Positions 8,478 through 17,700 of a stretch of 64,000 nt of DNA are shown here, in pieces. Made by a program: the position numbers and the translations under genes. The stretch's first letter is position 1. Each line of letters begins with the position of its first letter. Source of the DNA: Candidatus Abawacabacteria bacterium. GTDB lineage: Bacteria > Patescibacteriota > Gracilibacteria > RBG-16-42-10. The notes beneath the pieces are model-generated. The model had not been told where the DNA came from. It did not search any database and was given only the letters and a program-made list of their open reading frames with translations. Location of the stretch: assembly GCA_016207805.1 (NCBI GenBank), contig JACQZO010000022.1, positions 1-64,000 of the forward strand, read 5' to 3'.

Positions 8478-9932
8478 TTATTCTTCAGTGTCTTGTTCCA
8501 CGCTATCAATCAAATCTCTAAAGCGTAATACTTCAGAAACACGCAAACCGGTCCATTTTCCAATCAAATAATTGATGGGAATCATTAACCAGGTTACTTC
8601 TGGATAAGCTAAAATAGTATTTTTCTGAGAATCGAGAATAAAGTAGGCGGCGAGACTAACGACAATGGTTTCTAAGAACAATAAACTAGCGCTACGCAAG
8701 CCACGCTCTAGCTCTAAGCTAACAAAGCGTTCAGCCATAATCATTAACAAAATTAGAGGCAAAATATCGATAGTGATAAAACCGTGATAATCGAAAAAAG
8801 TGGCAATGACAAAGAGAGCGATCATGATCACTGTGATACCAATTAACATAATAGCCATTTTCGGTACATACATGATACGCATATTACGCATAATCCTTCG
8901 CAAAAGGATGCTTGCCAAAGCGATAATTACAAAAGTGATACTGCCCACTGCGCCGCCAATTACTAAGAAAGCAATAGTAAATATTGTCGGGGTATAGATA
9001 CCCAAAGTAGCAATACCGATGAATTGGCGGAAAAAGCTAATGATGGTGACGATAAAGGGAATGCAAAGTAATAGAAATAAGCTACTATCGGGTACTCCTT
9101 TTTGGCGTAGGTAATTAATGATGCCAAGCATGAAATTTTTGATACCAATGTTTTCTTGAGTTTCTACTTCTCTAAAGGTGATCTTATCATTGGTAAGAAT
9201 GCCGGTTAATTCAGCGCTATTTTTAGCTTCCAAGAGAGATATGCCCGTTGGTGTCTCGGGCAGCAGAGCTGCTTTACTTGCTAGAATAATTTTATTGGCA
9301 CCGATGCTACTAAAGCTATTTTTACTTAATCTTTCTAAAGTACTGAGATTGCCATCGGCAATGAGGATGATAATTTTGTCTCGCAATGTTTCTCGTAATT
9401 GAGAACGAATTAAATCGCCAGTATTCGCTAAGACAAATATAAAAATGCTGCGTTGAATGGCGTTTCTTTCACTATTACTCAGGGATGTGTCGAGCTGGAT
9501 AATATTGGTTAATATATTTTTTAGCCGCAATTGATCAGCTAGTTGCGCTATCTCCGGTGTATTGTGTGCGCTATCAACCAATATTGTCTGCGAGCGTTCA
9601 TAAACAAAGATATTTTTTTTGGCAACCAAATCTTGGTCACCATTGTTAACTGTAAGCTGTACAGTATAAATGCCTGGTTTATTGTAGGTATGAATAATTT
9701 CTTTCCCACTTCCCCCCGATTTGTCGCCGAAATCCCAGAGGAATTCACTAGTATTTGAGACTCGTATTTGGGAACGGCTTGCATCAAAGAGAATGTTTTT
9801 ATTTAATTCCACCGTGTCACTACTATCAATAATGGCCCCACTAACAACTTCCGGACCAATAACCGTCATGGCAAAAGTGGTCGGGATAAAAAGCATACAT
9901 GCTACTACTACCCCTAATAAAAACTTCTTCAT
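8478..9932 (-). CDS. PKD-domain membrane protein with 7TM (transglutaminase-associated) domain
   Basis: The 484-residue protein starts with a signal peptide (MKKFLLGVVVACMLFIPTTFA). A PKD fold follows at about 30-112 (FLWDFGDKSGGS..HTYNKPGIYTVQLTV), then an extracytoplasmic region of about 130 residues. From about 288 to 470 there are seven hydrophobic segments resembling the 7TM domain found fused to inactive transglutaminases (RQFIGIATLGIYTPT and MYVPKM are recognisable landmarks). The usual transglutaminase-like N-terminal part is replaced by PKD. It is the first gene of an operon with the ATP-grasp/retropepsin/DUF1704 fusion, and the same partnership is common in proteobacteria. I infer a membrane receptor or scaffold for that enzyme. 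Confidence 0.8.
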   Translation of the reverse strand: MKKFLLGVVVACMLFIPTTFAMTVIGPEVVSGAIIDSSDTVELNKNILFDASRSQIRVSNTSEFLWDFGDKSGGSGKEIIHTYNKPGIYTVQLTVNNGDQDLVAKKNIFVYERSQTILVDSAHNTPEIAQLADQLRLKNILTNIIQLDTSLSNSERNAIQRSIFIFVLANTGDLIRSQLRETLRDKIIILIADGNLSTLERLSKNSFSSIGANKIILASKAALLPETPTGISLLEAKNSAELTGILTNDKITFREVETQENIGIKNFMLGIINYLRQKGVPDSSLFLLLCIPFIVTIISFFRQFIGIATLGIYTPTIFTIAFLVIGGAVGSITFVIIALASILLRRIMRNMRIMYVPKMAIMLIGITVIMIALFVIATFFDYHGFITIDILPLILLMIMAERFVSLELERGLRSASLLFLETIVVSLAAYFILDSQKNTILAYPEVTWLMIPINYLIGKWTGLRVSEVLRFRDLIDSVEQDTEE

Positions 9933-9963
9933 AAGATTTTATAGCGCCCAGAGTGTAGCATAG

Positions 9964-10145
9964 AATTAAAAATAACAAATAAAAAATAAAAAATGAGGGA
10001 CTGGGAATTACAGGAGGAAACGAGATTATAGGAGGGACAAGATCATAAAGACAAAGACTAAGACAAACACGAAGACGAGTGGAATGCTTACAATAAGCTC
10101 CTGTCTTGGTCTTGGTGTTCGTCTTCGTCTTTATGATCTCGCCCC
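9964..10145. repeat. Composite intergenic array: AT-rich heptamers plus inverted hexamer arrays
   Basis: From 9964 to about 9995 an A-rich array has a 7-nt period (unit near AAAAATA) and ends in AATGAGGG. Then 10041-10078 (period 6, unit near AAAGAC) and 10103-10140 form an imperfect inverted pair around a loop of about 24 nt; GATCATAAAGAC is perfectly repeated at the outer ends. The dus stop codon lies at the right border. The structure could form a long hairpin in RNA. Confidence 0.75.
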
Positions 10146-11192
10146 TCAATTCCCACCTTCCTGTAAATGCCTTCTTAGTATCTCCTCCACTTCGTGGGCA
10201 CTATTACTCTTAATCAACTGCACTCTTAACTCCTTCGCCCCCTCAAATCCATGCGTATACCATGCCAAATGTTTTCTCATCGGATGGAAAAATGTCGTGC
10301 CGTAAATTTCTTCGTATTTGTAAGCATGTTGAATAGCAGTCTGTAAGCGTTGGCTAATGTGTACTTCTTTCTGACTAAAAAACCAAGGATTGCCAAAAGT
10401 TGCTCGACCAATTAATACCCCATCGACACCAAAGTTGGTGATGTGATCCTTGGCCATAGATAGGTCTTTGATGTCGCCATTACCTAAAACACTGGTGGTA
10501 GTGGCCTTAATAATTTTGGCAGCGCGAGCAATGGCTTGCCAATCAGCTGTGCCGCTATACATTTGCATCAAGGTTCGTCCATGGAGAGAAATATTAGCAG
10601 GTGTCTCTAATAGCAAATTCTCCACCCATTTTTCTACTACTATTTCATCATAGCCAATGCGAGTTTTTACTGATACCGGCAAAAGTTGAGTGGCTCTATG
10701 TTTGCTATAGGTTTTAGCCAAAAAGTCTTTAGTACGTTGAGGAATCTTCAAATCCTCAATTGTTTTGCCTTGATGAGCATCATGTGCTCCTTGTTTCACG
10801 GCACGAATAATTTCTCTAGCTAAGTCTGGAGTGCGAATTAATCCAGCTCCAGCACCCTTAGCAGAAACGTTTTTTGCCGGGCAACCCATATTGATATCAA
10901 TGCCATCGAAGCCCATATGATGGACCATAATGGCTGCTTGATAGAAGGCATCTATATTAGTACCAAACACTTGGGCAACTATAGGTCTTTCTATTTCATC
11001 ATAAAGAAAAGGCAAAAACACCTTTTCTGGATTCCCAACATTCATGCCTTCAACCGAGACAAATTCAGTAATCAGCAAATCTGGTTTGCCGCATTGCGCG
11101 ACTATAAAGCGAAATGCAGCATCCGTGACACCATCCATGGGAGAAAGGCCCAAGATTGGTTCAGGTAGCTGATCCCAAAAACCTCTATGCAT
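10146..11192 (-). CDS. dus: tRNA-dihydrouridine synthase (DusB-like)
   Basis: This FMN enzyme reduces uridine in the tRNA D loop to dihydrouridine. Its 348 residues contain the full set of family motifs: PMDGVTDAAFRF, DINMGCPAKNVSAKGAGAGL (catalytic Cys region), SVKTRIGYD, SLHGRTLMQMYSGTADW, LGNGDI, and GVLIGRATFGNPWFF for phosphate binding. The C-terminal helical domain (HLAWYTHGFEGAKELR) is typical. The start ATG overlaps the end of cfa by 8 nt (ATGCATAG), indicating coupled translation. The stop codon lies at the edge of an inverted repeat array. Confidence 0.95.
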   Translation of the reverse strand: MHRGFWDQLPEPILGLSPMDGVTDAAFRFIVAQCGKPDLLITEFVSVEGMNVGNPEKVFLPFLYDEIERPIVAQVFGTNIDAFYQAAIMVHHMGFDGIDINMGCPAKNVSAKGAGAGLIRTPDLAREIIRAVKQGAHDAHQGKTIEDLKIPQRTKDFLAKTYSKHRATQLLPVSVKTRIGYDEIVVEKWVENLLLETPANISLHGRTLMQMYSGTADWQAIARAAKIIKATTTSVLGNGDIKDLSMAKDHITNFGVDGVLIGRATFGNPWFFSQKEVHISQRLQTAIQHAYKYEEIYGTTFFHPMRKHLAWYTHGFEGAKELRVQLIKSNSAHEVEEILRRHLQEGGN

Positions 11193-12384
11193 GCAAATGA
11201 GCGTTGGTGAGTGGAATTGGGATTTGGCCTAATTGTCCTTTACAGAAGCTTACTTGGTACAAGCTAATACCACCATGAGTAAAGGTTGAAATACAGCCAG
11301 TCAAGTAGAGACGATAAGCGCGAAGCACTTCAGGGCTTACCATGTCTTTCAATTCTGCCTGTTTTGCTTCAAATCTTTGCCACCAAGCTCTCAAAGTGAG
11401 CGCATAATGCTGTTGCAAGTTTTCTAAATGGTACACTTCTAGCTTTACATCACGTAAGCCATTAATTAGCTCTCCTGGCTCAGGTAAGTAGGCTCCAGGG
11501 AAAATGTACTTATTCATCCAATCATCGATAGCACTGCTCTTTAATTTGCCAATAGTGTGCAATAATCCGACGCCAAGTGGCTTTAATAACTTGTCAGTAG
11601 CGCGCATGTAGGCTGCAATATTATCCTTGCCCACATGTTCCATCATGCCAATACTAACTATCCGGTCAAAAGTGTCACCTCTTTTGGCTAATTCTCGATA
11701 ATCAATCAGCTCCAAGGTAATGTCTTTCTCTAGACCTGCTTCGGCAATCCGAGCTTTTGCTTTCTCCAGTTGATTTCTACTCAAGGTGATGCCATGAGCT
11801 TTGACACCATACTTTTGTACTGCATACATAACCAAAGCACCCCAGCCACAGCCAATGTCGAGTAAAGTTTGTCCTGGTTTGAGCAGTAATTTGCGACAAA
11901 TATATTCCAACTTGTCATCTTGGGCTTGTTCAATACTATTATTAGCGTCTTTGAAATACGCACAAGAGTAAACCATTTTCTTATCTAACCACGCTTCATA
12001 AAACTCATTACTGAGATCATAATGAAAGCTGATATTCTTTTTGGCTTGAGCAATGTTGTTTTTGTAGCTGATTCTCAGGAGCACTATCTGAGCTAGCGTT
12101 TTTAAACTAGGACGAATACGTGCTATCTCTGGAGCAAAGCGTAAACGAGTAAGCTGCTCCCAATCTCCTTCGACATCAATATCACCATGCATATAACCTT
12201 CGCCAAAGCCCAAGCTAACATGTTTAATAATATCGTCTAAGACACGGGAGTTATGGAAAATGATAGTGAAAGCCGGTGTGTCATTCCCATAACGAATTCT
12301 CTGATAGTCCCAATATTGTACCTCAAAAGAAGTAGATTTTATTTGTTTGAAAATGCTATCTATGATGTGAAAGGCTCTAGTCAT
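11185..12384 (-). CDS. cfa: Cyclopropane-fatty-acyl-phospholipid synthase
   Basis: It transfers a methylene group from S-adenosylmethionine to unsaturated acyl chains in membrane phospholipids. The 399-residue protein has the N-terminal lipid-binding part (AFTIIFHNSRVLDDII, GFGEGYMHGDIDVEG) and the SAM-binding LDIGCGWGALVMYAVQKYG. Further motifs are GITLSRNQLEKAKARI, SIGMMEHVG (active-site Glu/His region), YIFPGAYLPEPGEL and RAWWQRFEA. It overlaps murC upstream (ATGACTAG) and dus downstream by 8 nt each. A Cfa gene is notable in a lineage often thought to lack fatty acid synthesis: it would act on lipids made or acquired elsewhere. Confidence 0.95.
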   Translation of the reverse strand: MTRAFHIIDSIFKQIKSTSFEVQYWDYQRIRYGNDTPAFTIIFHNSRVLDDIIKHVSLGFGEGYMHGDIDVEGDWEQLTRLRFAPEIARIRPSLKTLAQIVLLRISYKNNIAQAKKNISFHYDLSNEFYEAWLDKKMVYSCAYFKDANNSIEQAQDDKLEYICRKLLLKPGQTLLDIGCGWGALVMYAVQKYGVKAHGITLSRNQLEKAKARIAEAGLEKDITLELIDYRELAKRGDTFDRIVSIGMMEHVGKDNIAAYMRATDKLLKPLGVGLLHTIGKLKSSAIDDWMNKYIFPGAYLPEPGELINGLRDVKLEVYHLENLQQHYALTLRAWWQRFEAKQAELKDMVSPEVLRAYRLYLTGCISTFTHGGISLYQVSFCKGQLGQIPIPLTNAHLHA

Positions 12385-13783
12385 AATTCATGAGGGAGTG
12401 GCTGATTTTCCAATTATCACCAGCTCCAATAGTTAAAAATAAAGCATCTTGATCTTTCTGAGAAACAATGTATTGCTCTGTCTCACCTGGTGTCAAGAAT
12501 TTTACTTGGGGATGATAGTTGCCAATACGTTTGGCGAGGTTGTCTCCAGTGACTCCTGGAATCGGTTTTTCTCGTGCAGATGCGTAGATATCATGAATGA
12601 TTACTTCGTCAGCATCAGAAAATGCTTGGGCAAAGTCTTCTAATAAAGCCTGGGTACGACTATACGTATGTGGCATAAAGCTCACTATCAACTTTCTTTC
12701 GGGATAGAACGCTTTCAAAGCATTTAAAGTGGCTTTTATTTCTGTCGGATGATGGCCAAAGTCATCATATACTAGGGCTTTCCCATAGTTACCTAAGCGT
12801 TGCAGGCGGCGAGTGGTAGAAGCAAAATTTTTAATTGTTTGTTGAAGCGTACTAAATAATTGATCTTGTTTTTCAGCATAAAATAAGCCATAGCACATTG
12901 CGATCACACTAGTAGCATTGAGACAGTTGTGTTTCCCAGGTATCAGCATTTCAAATGCATGCAATTGATCACCAATCTGTACTTGAAAGCTTTGCAATTC
13001 ATTTCCCACTGTGTAATTAACCATTCTAATATCTGCTTCAGGGCTTTCTCCATAGGTAAGAACTTTTCTAGGATTACTGCTTAATTCTGACAGCAAGGTT
13101 TTGACTGCAGGACTATCGATGCATGCTACTAATATGCCATTATCCGGCAGTCGGGTGACATACTCCTTAAATGCAGAAATAATATCAGATAGATCGTGAA
13201 AGTAATCGAGATGATCTTCTTCGATATTGGTGATAATCAAGCCAAAGGGATGAAAATTTAGGAAATGTCTTCGATATTCGCATGTCTCAGCCACAAAGTA
13301 TTCGCCTTTTCCTGAACGGGCATTCATATTATTAAACTGGGGAACTTGTGAGCCAACGATAGCTAAAGGATCTTTTCCTAAATCAGCTAGAGCTAAGGCT
13401 AATAGTGCGGTTGTTGTGGTTTTCCCATGCGTTCCTGCTACACCAATACTTTTTTTAAGTTGCGATATTTCTCCCAATGCCTGTGGATAATGATAAAAGG
13501 CAATACCACGAGCTCGGGCCGCTTTGATTTCCGGATTGTCTTCTCCCCAAGCAGCAGAGGCAATAATTACTTCAGTTTCTGGTGGGATATTATCAGGGTG
13601 AAAACTTTCTACTACTGGAATGGCCAATGCTGCCAAAATAGCATCGGTTAAGAACTTTTCATTAACATCCGAGCCAGTAATATGTTTGCCTAAGCTTTTT
13701 AAAATTTGGGCCAGTGCAGTCATGCCCCAACCTTTGATGCCAATAAAGTGAATATGCTGTGCTTGTAATAAAGGGCTAGTCAT
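12377..13783 (-). CDS. murC: UDP-N-acetylmuramate--L-alanine ligase
   Basis: It adds L-alanine to UDP-MurNAc with ATP, the first amino-acid step of peptidoglycan precursor synthesis in the cytoplasm. The 468-residue protein begins with the Mur ligase N-domain (IHFIGIKGWGMTALAQIL, ITGSDV). The ATP loop is VAGTHGKTTTTALLA, and TNIEEDHLDYF is the carbamylated-Lys/metal-site region. FASTTRRLQRLG and YDDFGHHPTEI mark the C-terminal domain. The related recycling ligase Mpl is an alternative, but length and N-terminal motif fit MurC better. It heads an overlapping murC-cfa-dus run, preceded by the fur-like gene. Confidence 0.88.
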   Translation of the reverse strand: MTSPLLQAQHIHFIGIKGWGMTALAQILKSLGKHITGSDVNEKFLTDAILAALAIPVVESFHPDNIPPETEVIIASAAWGEDNPEIKAARARGIAFYHYPQALGEISQLKKSIGVAGTHGKTTTTALLALALADLGKDPLAIVGSQVPQFNNMNARSGKGEYFVAETCEYRRHFLNFHPFGLIITNIEEDHLDYFHDLSDIISAFKEYVTRLPDNGILVACIDSPAVKTLLSELSSNPRKVLTYGESPEADIRMVNYTVGNELQSFQVQIGDQLHAFEMLIPGKHNCLNATSVIAMCYGLFYAEKQDQLFSTLQQTIKNFASTTRRLQRLGNYGKALVYDDFGHHPTEIKATLNALKAFYPERKLIVSFMPHTYSRTQALLEDFAQAFSDADEVIIHDIYASAREKPIPGVTGDNLAKRIGNYHPQVKFLTPGETEQYIVSQKDQDALFLTIGAGDNWKISHSLMNYD

Positions 13784-13801
13784 AGGTAGCTATAAATAAA
13801 G

Positions 13802-14239
13802 CTAGGCTTCTTGATGAATAGGAATTTGACTCACTCGGCAAGAAGGACATAAACCATAAACATCCAGACGGTGTTTTTCAATACGATATGAAGTGATCTT
13901 GGCAATTTCTTGCTCTAATCCTTCGATGGTGATACCAAAGACATCTTCCATTTTATTACACCGTAAGCAGATGACATGATAATGAGTTCCTTTCATGACC
14001 TCATAGCGGCTAGCATTTTTGCCCTGGTGATGCTCCATGATTAGATGGTGCTGGGCCAGTGTCTCCAAAGTTCGATATACCGTGGCTAAGCTAAGTTTAC
14101 GCATCTTTCGTCGTAAGGTGTGGAAAATTTCCTCAGCAGTGGGATGGTCATTTCTATTGGCCAGCTCTTCTAAAATTATTCTGCGCTGAACAGTGACTGG
14201 CACTTTCTTGTCATTCAGCATCTTTAGTGCTCCTTCCAT
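13802..14239 (-). CDS. Fur-family metal-dependent transcriptional regulator
   Basis: This is a DNA-binding repressor of the Fur/PerR/Zur family. A winged helix spans about residues 12-85 (VTVQRRIILEEL, TVYRTLETLAQHHLIMEH). The metal/dimerisation part follows, with HYHVICLRCNKMEDV and a second CPSC pair that would bind structural zinc. I prefer the ATG at 14239 (145 residues). The frame is open to an ATG at 14299, but the extra 20 residues have no counterpart in the family. Which metal or peroxide signal it senses cannot be told. It lies 18 nt upstream of murC and may be transcribed with it. Confidence 0.88.
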   Translation of the reverse strand: MEGALKMLNDKKVPVTVQRRIILEELANRNDHPTAEEIFHTLRRKMRKLSLATVYRTLETLAQHHLIMEHHQGKNASRYEVMKGTHYHVICLRCNKMEDVFGITIEGLEQEIAKITSYRIEKHRLDVYGLCPSCRVSQIPIHQEA

Positions 14240-14299
14240 AATCGGCGAATGAATATTACTCGCAAAAAGTAGCCTAGCACTGAATGGTTGGGGATTCAA

Positions 14300-14649
14300 C
14301 GCAGAGGGAATCTAGAAGCTAAAATCTAGAATTTGAATTAGGGCTCAAAAGAGTGAAGCTAGGTTAAGACGAATCAAGGCGATGAAAGATGACAAATTAG
14401 CCAGGTCAGCAACCCTATCCTCATTGTCATACCAAACTGGATTTGGTATCCAGCAGGGACAGATTTTCCCTTAAACTACAAGTTACTCCATAGCACTATT
14501 GTCCCTGCTGGGTACCGGATCTGGGTCCGGTACGACAGTTAAAGCGAGAGGTGTTAACCACGCCTATCTGTCAGGCTTTATTGATTGAGTGCCAAAAGCA
14601 CGCAACTGTTTAGTACTACAGTAGTTGATGATACTGTCGATTACAACGC
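14300..14649. other. Gene-free stretch between fur-like gene and giant surface protein
   Basis: I see no plausible coding frame. It contains a short heptamer-like array at 14311-14335 (units near AGAAGCT/AAAATCT) and a REP-like paired palindrome at 14425-14537, described separately. The promoters of the divergent fur-like and surface-protein genes must lie here or just beyond. Confidence 0.6.
14425..14537. repeat. REP/BIME-like pair of inverted palindromes
   Basis: Two arms of about 37 nt are inverted copies (left 14425-14461, right 14500-14537), sharing CCAGCAGGGACA next to the loop. Each arm itself has an inner palindrome: ATACCAAA/TTTGGTAT on the left, GTACCGGA/TCCGGTAC on the right. Differences between arms preserve base pairing, as in REP/BIME-type elements that begin GTCATACC and end in a CAGCAGG-type tail. 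No transposase or RAYT gene is seen in the window. Confidence 0.65.
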
Positions 14650-14679
14650 TTGCTATCTACTGGCCATTTCTGTTACAAT
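14650..14679 (+). promoter_or_regulatory. Promoter for giant surface protein
   Basis: TTGCTA (14650-14655), an 18-nt spacer, and TG-T-TACAAT (extended -10, TACAAT at 14674-14679) make a good sigma-70-type promoter 33 nt before the preferred ATG at 14713. No Shine-Dalgarno sequence is visible in the A-rich leader. Confidence 0.6.
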
Positions 14680-14712
14680 TACTTGAAAACTAAAAAATTA
14701 ACACAAAAAGAC

Positions 14713-17700
14713 ATGTCTCCCCGCGTGCTTCAATATCTCTCCAAACTTGTTCCTAACCGAGTTACTCATCGTTGGAACAATCACAAGGTGTTAGCGGCTT
14801 TCGCAGCTGTATTGATCGTGATGGCATTGTTGCCAATTCCGAAAGATTTGCGCAATATTTTTGCTGATGCGCCTGATCCAGCTTTGTTTGGAGTAGCAGA
14901 TAATTATATTGTAGTTGATGATGCTACTAGTGATATACCTGCTGGCGTGGCAATAGACTGTAATTTAGAAACCAGCACGACACCAACGAATGATGGGGAT
15001 TGTTCGTTGCGCGATGCGGTGCAGTTAGCAGAGGATGAACGCGGTGGTACTAATGTTGATCCAATTTATATTTTATTTGATACTGATATTGAAGAAATAT
15101 CTTTGATGGATAGTATTACTATTGCTGTCGAGGATCTTCATATTATTGGTAATATGGGAGATGACAATTTGCCATCTGTAGTACTGACTCCTGACGCAGC
15201 ATTTGTTTCAGCAACACAAGCTGATTGTTCAGTTATTTCTCCCACCGATGGGTCAACTCTCAATGCGCCCCATGCTCCATTAGTAGATATAATGGTGGAC
15301 AATGTAGAGCTTGCACAGTTGGCGTTTGTCAATGCAGAAGGAAATGCTATCCAGGCATCTGGTGCTAGCGGTCTTTCTATCCATGATAACTTAATAGGAA
15401 CTAGAGACCGTGCTACTATTGAAGCTAATACATTGCATGGTATTTGTATCACCACAGCAATTGATATTATTACTAATGTGAATATTTACGGCAACATTAT
15501 TGTGGGTAGTGGTAATGATGGCATTCGTTTGGAGGGTGTATATGGTTATAACAAGGATGATTCAGAGGTAATTGAGCAATACTATGTTGCTGCTAATATT
15601 TACAATAACCTCATTGGTACTTTCGATGGGGCCGCTACTACGCTAGAGCCGGAGGATGCGGATTTCCCTGGTAATCATTATTCTGGTATTGCTGCTCGTC
15701 TTACTTTAGGCGGTGAAATTAAGCGTAATATAATCGTCAATAATGGTTTTACCGATATAGAAGAAGATTCCGATTTTGATCATGTCGGAGATGGTATTAC
15801 TCTATTAGAAACTTTGGGTATTATTATTTATGATAATTTCATTGGCGTCACACCAAATAGCGAGTTAATTGATGCTAATGGTATTAATGATACCTTTCCT
15901 TTGCCTGTAGATGGTAATGAATTGTTAGACATTAGTGTTGCCGAAACTGATATGGCACCCAGTGCCTTTGAACGAGCATCAAATGCTTGTGATGGTATTG
16001 GTATCCGCTATTTTGATGCTATGGGTGACCAAGAATACTTCTGTCGTGATGAAGATACCTTGCTTGCTGAACGACCGGATAGTGTACTCGATCTTTTCCC
16101 ACTTAATGCTGTGTCTACTATTGATGAAGATGTTGTCCAGAACTTTCTTGGCCCATCTAATTCAAATGCCATTTATAATAATGCAATTGGTTATAATCAA
16201 CGAAATGGTATTTATATCCAAACATTGGCGTGTAACACAACTTTAGGCTCTGCTGAATTAGCACATAATTTGCCTAACATTTTAGGATCTAATGATGATG
16301 GTGTGGCAAGAGTACAAAGCCAGGCCAATACCATCATTCAAAATACTATTTTCGCTAATGATGCTAACCTAGGTGATCAAACTGCTACCGGTTCAGGTAG
16401 CTATGGTATTGGTATCGATCTAGAAGATTATGCTACGGCTATCTGGTCTGGGGCTGCAGATGAAATTACCGGTGCTTCTGTCCAAGGCGGTGATTACCGA
16501 CCTAGTTATTGGGCATATCTTTTTGCTCATCTCGATGAGGCTACTATTACCACTAGATTTGGTTGTGAAGATGCCGATAACACTCCTACTTGGGAACCAA
16601 TTCAGACTAATACTGATATAGATTTTAATATTACTGAAAATGATGCCACTGATTCAGGAGAAGACCCAGATGCTGGTGCTAATCGCTTGATTAATGCACC
16701 AATTATTGATGGTCCAGCGTCAACTATGAGTAGTATCACAGGTACGGCACCAGAAGGTACGTTAGTGGAATTATTCGCAGTTGATTGTACTGATTTGACT
16801 GGCAGTGATCGTTCTGCTGAGGCGCTTCGCAGTGGCTGTGATGTTGATTATAGTGAAGATGATATTGATGAAGATGCTACTGATCATCCATATGGCCATG
16901 GTCAAGGCTTCCGTTTCTTAGGAAATGCCTATGTAGAAGCAGATGCCGATGCTGACTATGAAGGAAAGTGGACTATTAATCCTGCTAGTTTTACAAATTC
17001 AGGTAATTATGGTGTAGAACCTTTCATTGGTGGCTTGGTGGTAGCAACTAGCACTGCAGTTACCAATAATACTGATGAATTGATAGAAAGTGTTACCAGA
17101 TGTTGGGATGCTGGTACTGATACTGATAACATTGCTTGTGATGCTAATATCATTGCTGCCAGTGTGCCAACCGATATCTCTGCTCAAGAAGCAGGTGTCC
17201 CTGGTGTTGGTACTACGGGAAGTGGTGGTATTTGGGCTACGGATGGAGATGATGGTCTCGAAAATATTTGTCAGTATGTTACTGATACCTTCAGTGATGT
17301 GCCTACGGAAAGTGTATTGTCGTGTTTAGGCTCTACTTCAGAATTCTCAGCAAGTGCCTTTATCAGCCGGCCTAATTATTCGTTAACAAAGCAACTCACT
17401 AGTGGCGATACTACAGTTGCTCCAGGAGATACTGTCAGCTATGTAATTACGGCTGAGAATACGGGAAATGGTGTTTTGTACTTTGGTACTGGTTCATTGA
17501 GTGATCCTTTGAGCACTTCTCTGACTCTTGCTACTTGTGAATGGGCTACTGAAAATGCAGATGGAGACCCGATAGATGATGGTAATGACTGTTCTGGTAC
17601 TGACAATGATATTATCAATACTACCGATTTTGGTAGCTTAAATCCTACTGAAGTAATAACTATCCTAGTGACTGCAACAGTGAATACTGGTCTTGAGGGA

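Noticed and set aside
14300-14712. Riboswitch or small RNA upstream of the surface protein
   Set aside because: The strong secondary structure is explained by the REP-like double palindrome; it lies before the predicted promoter and so would not be in the leader.
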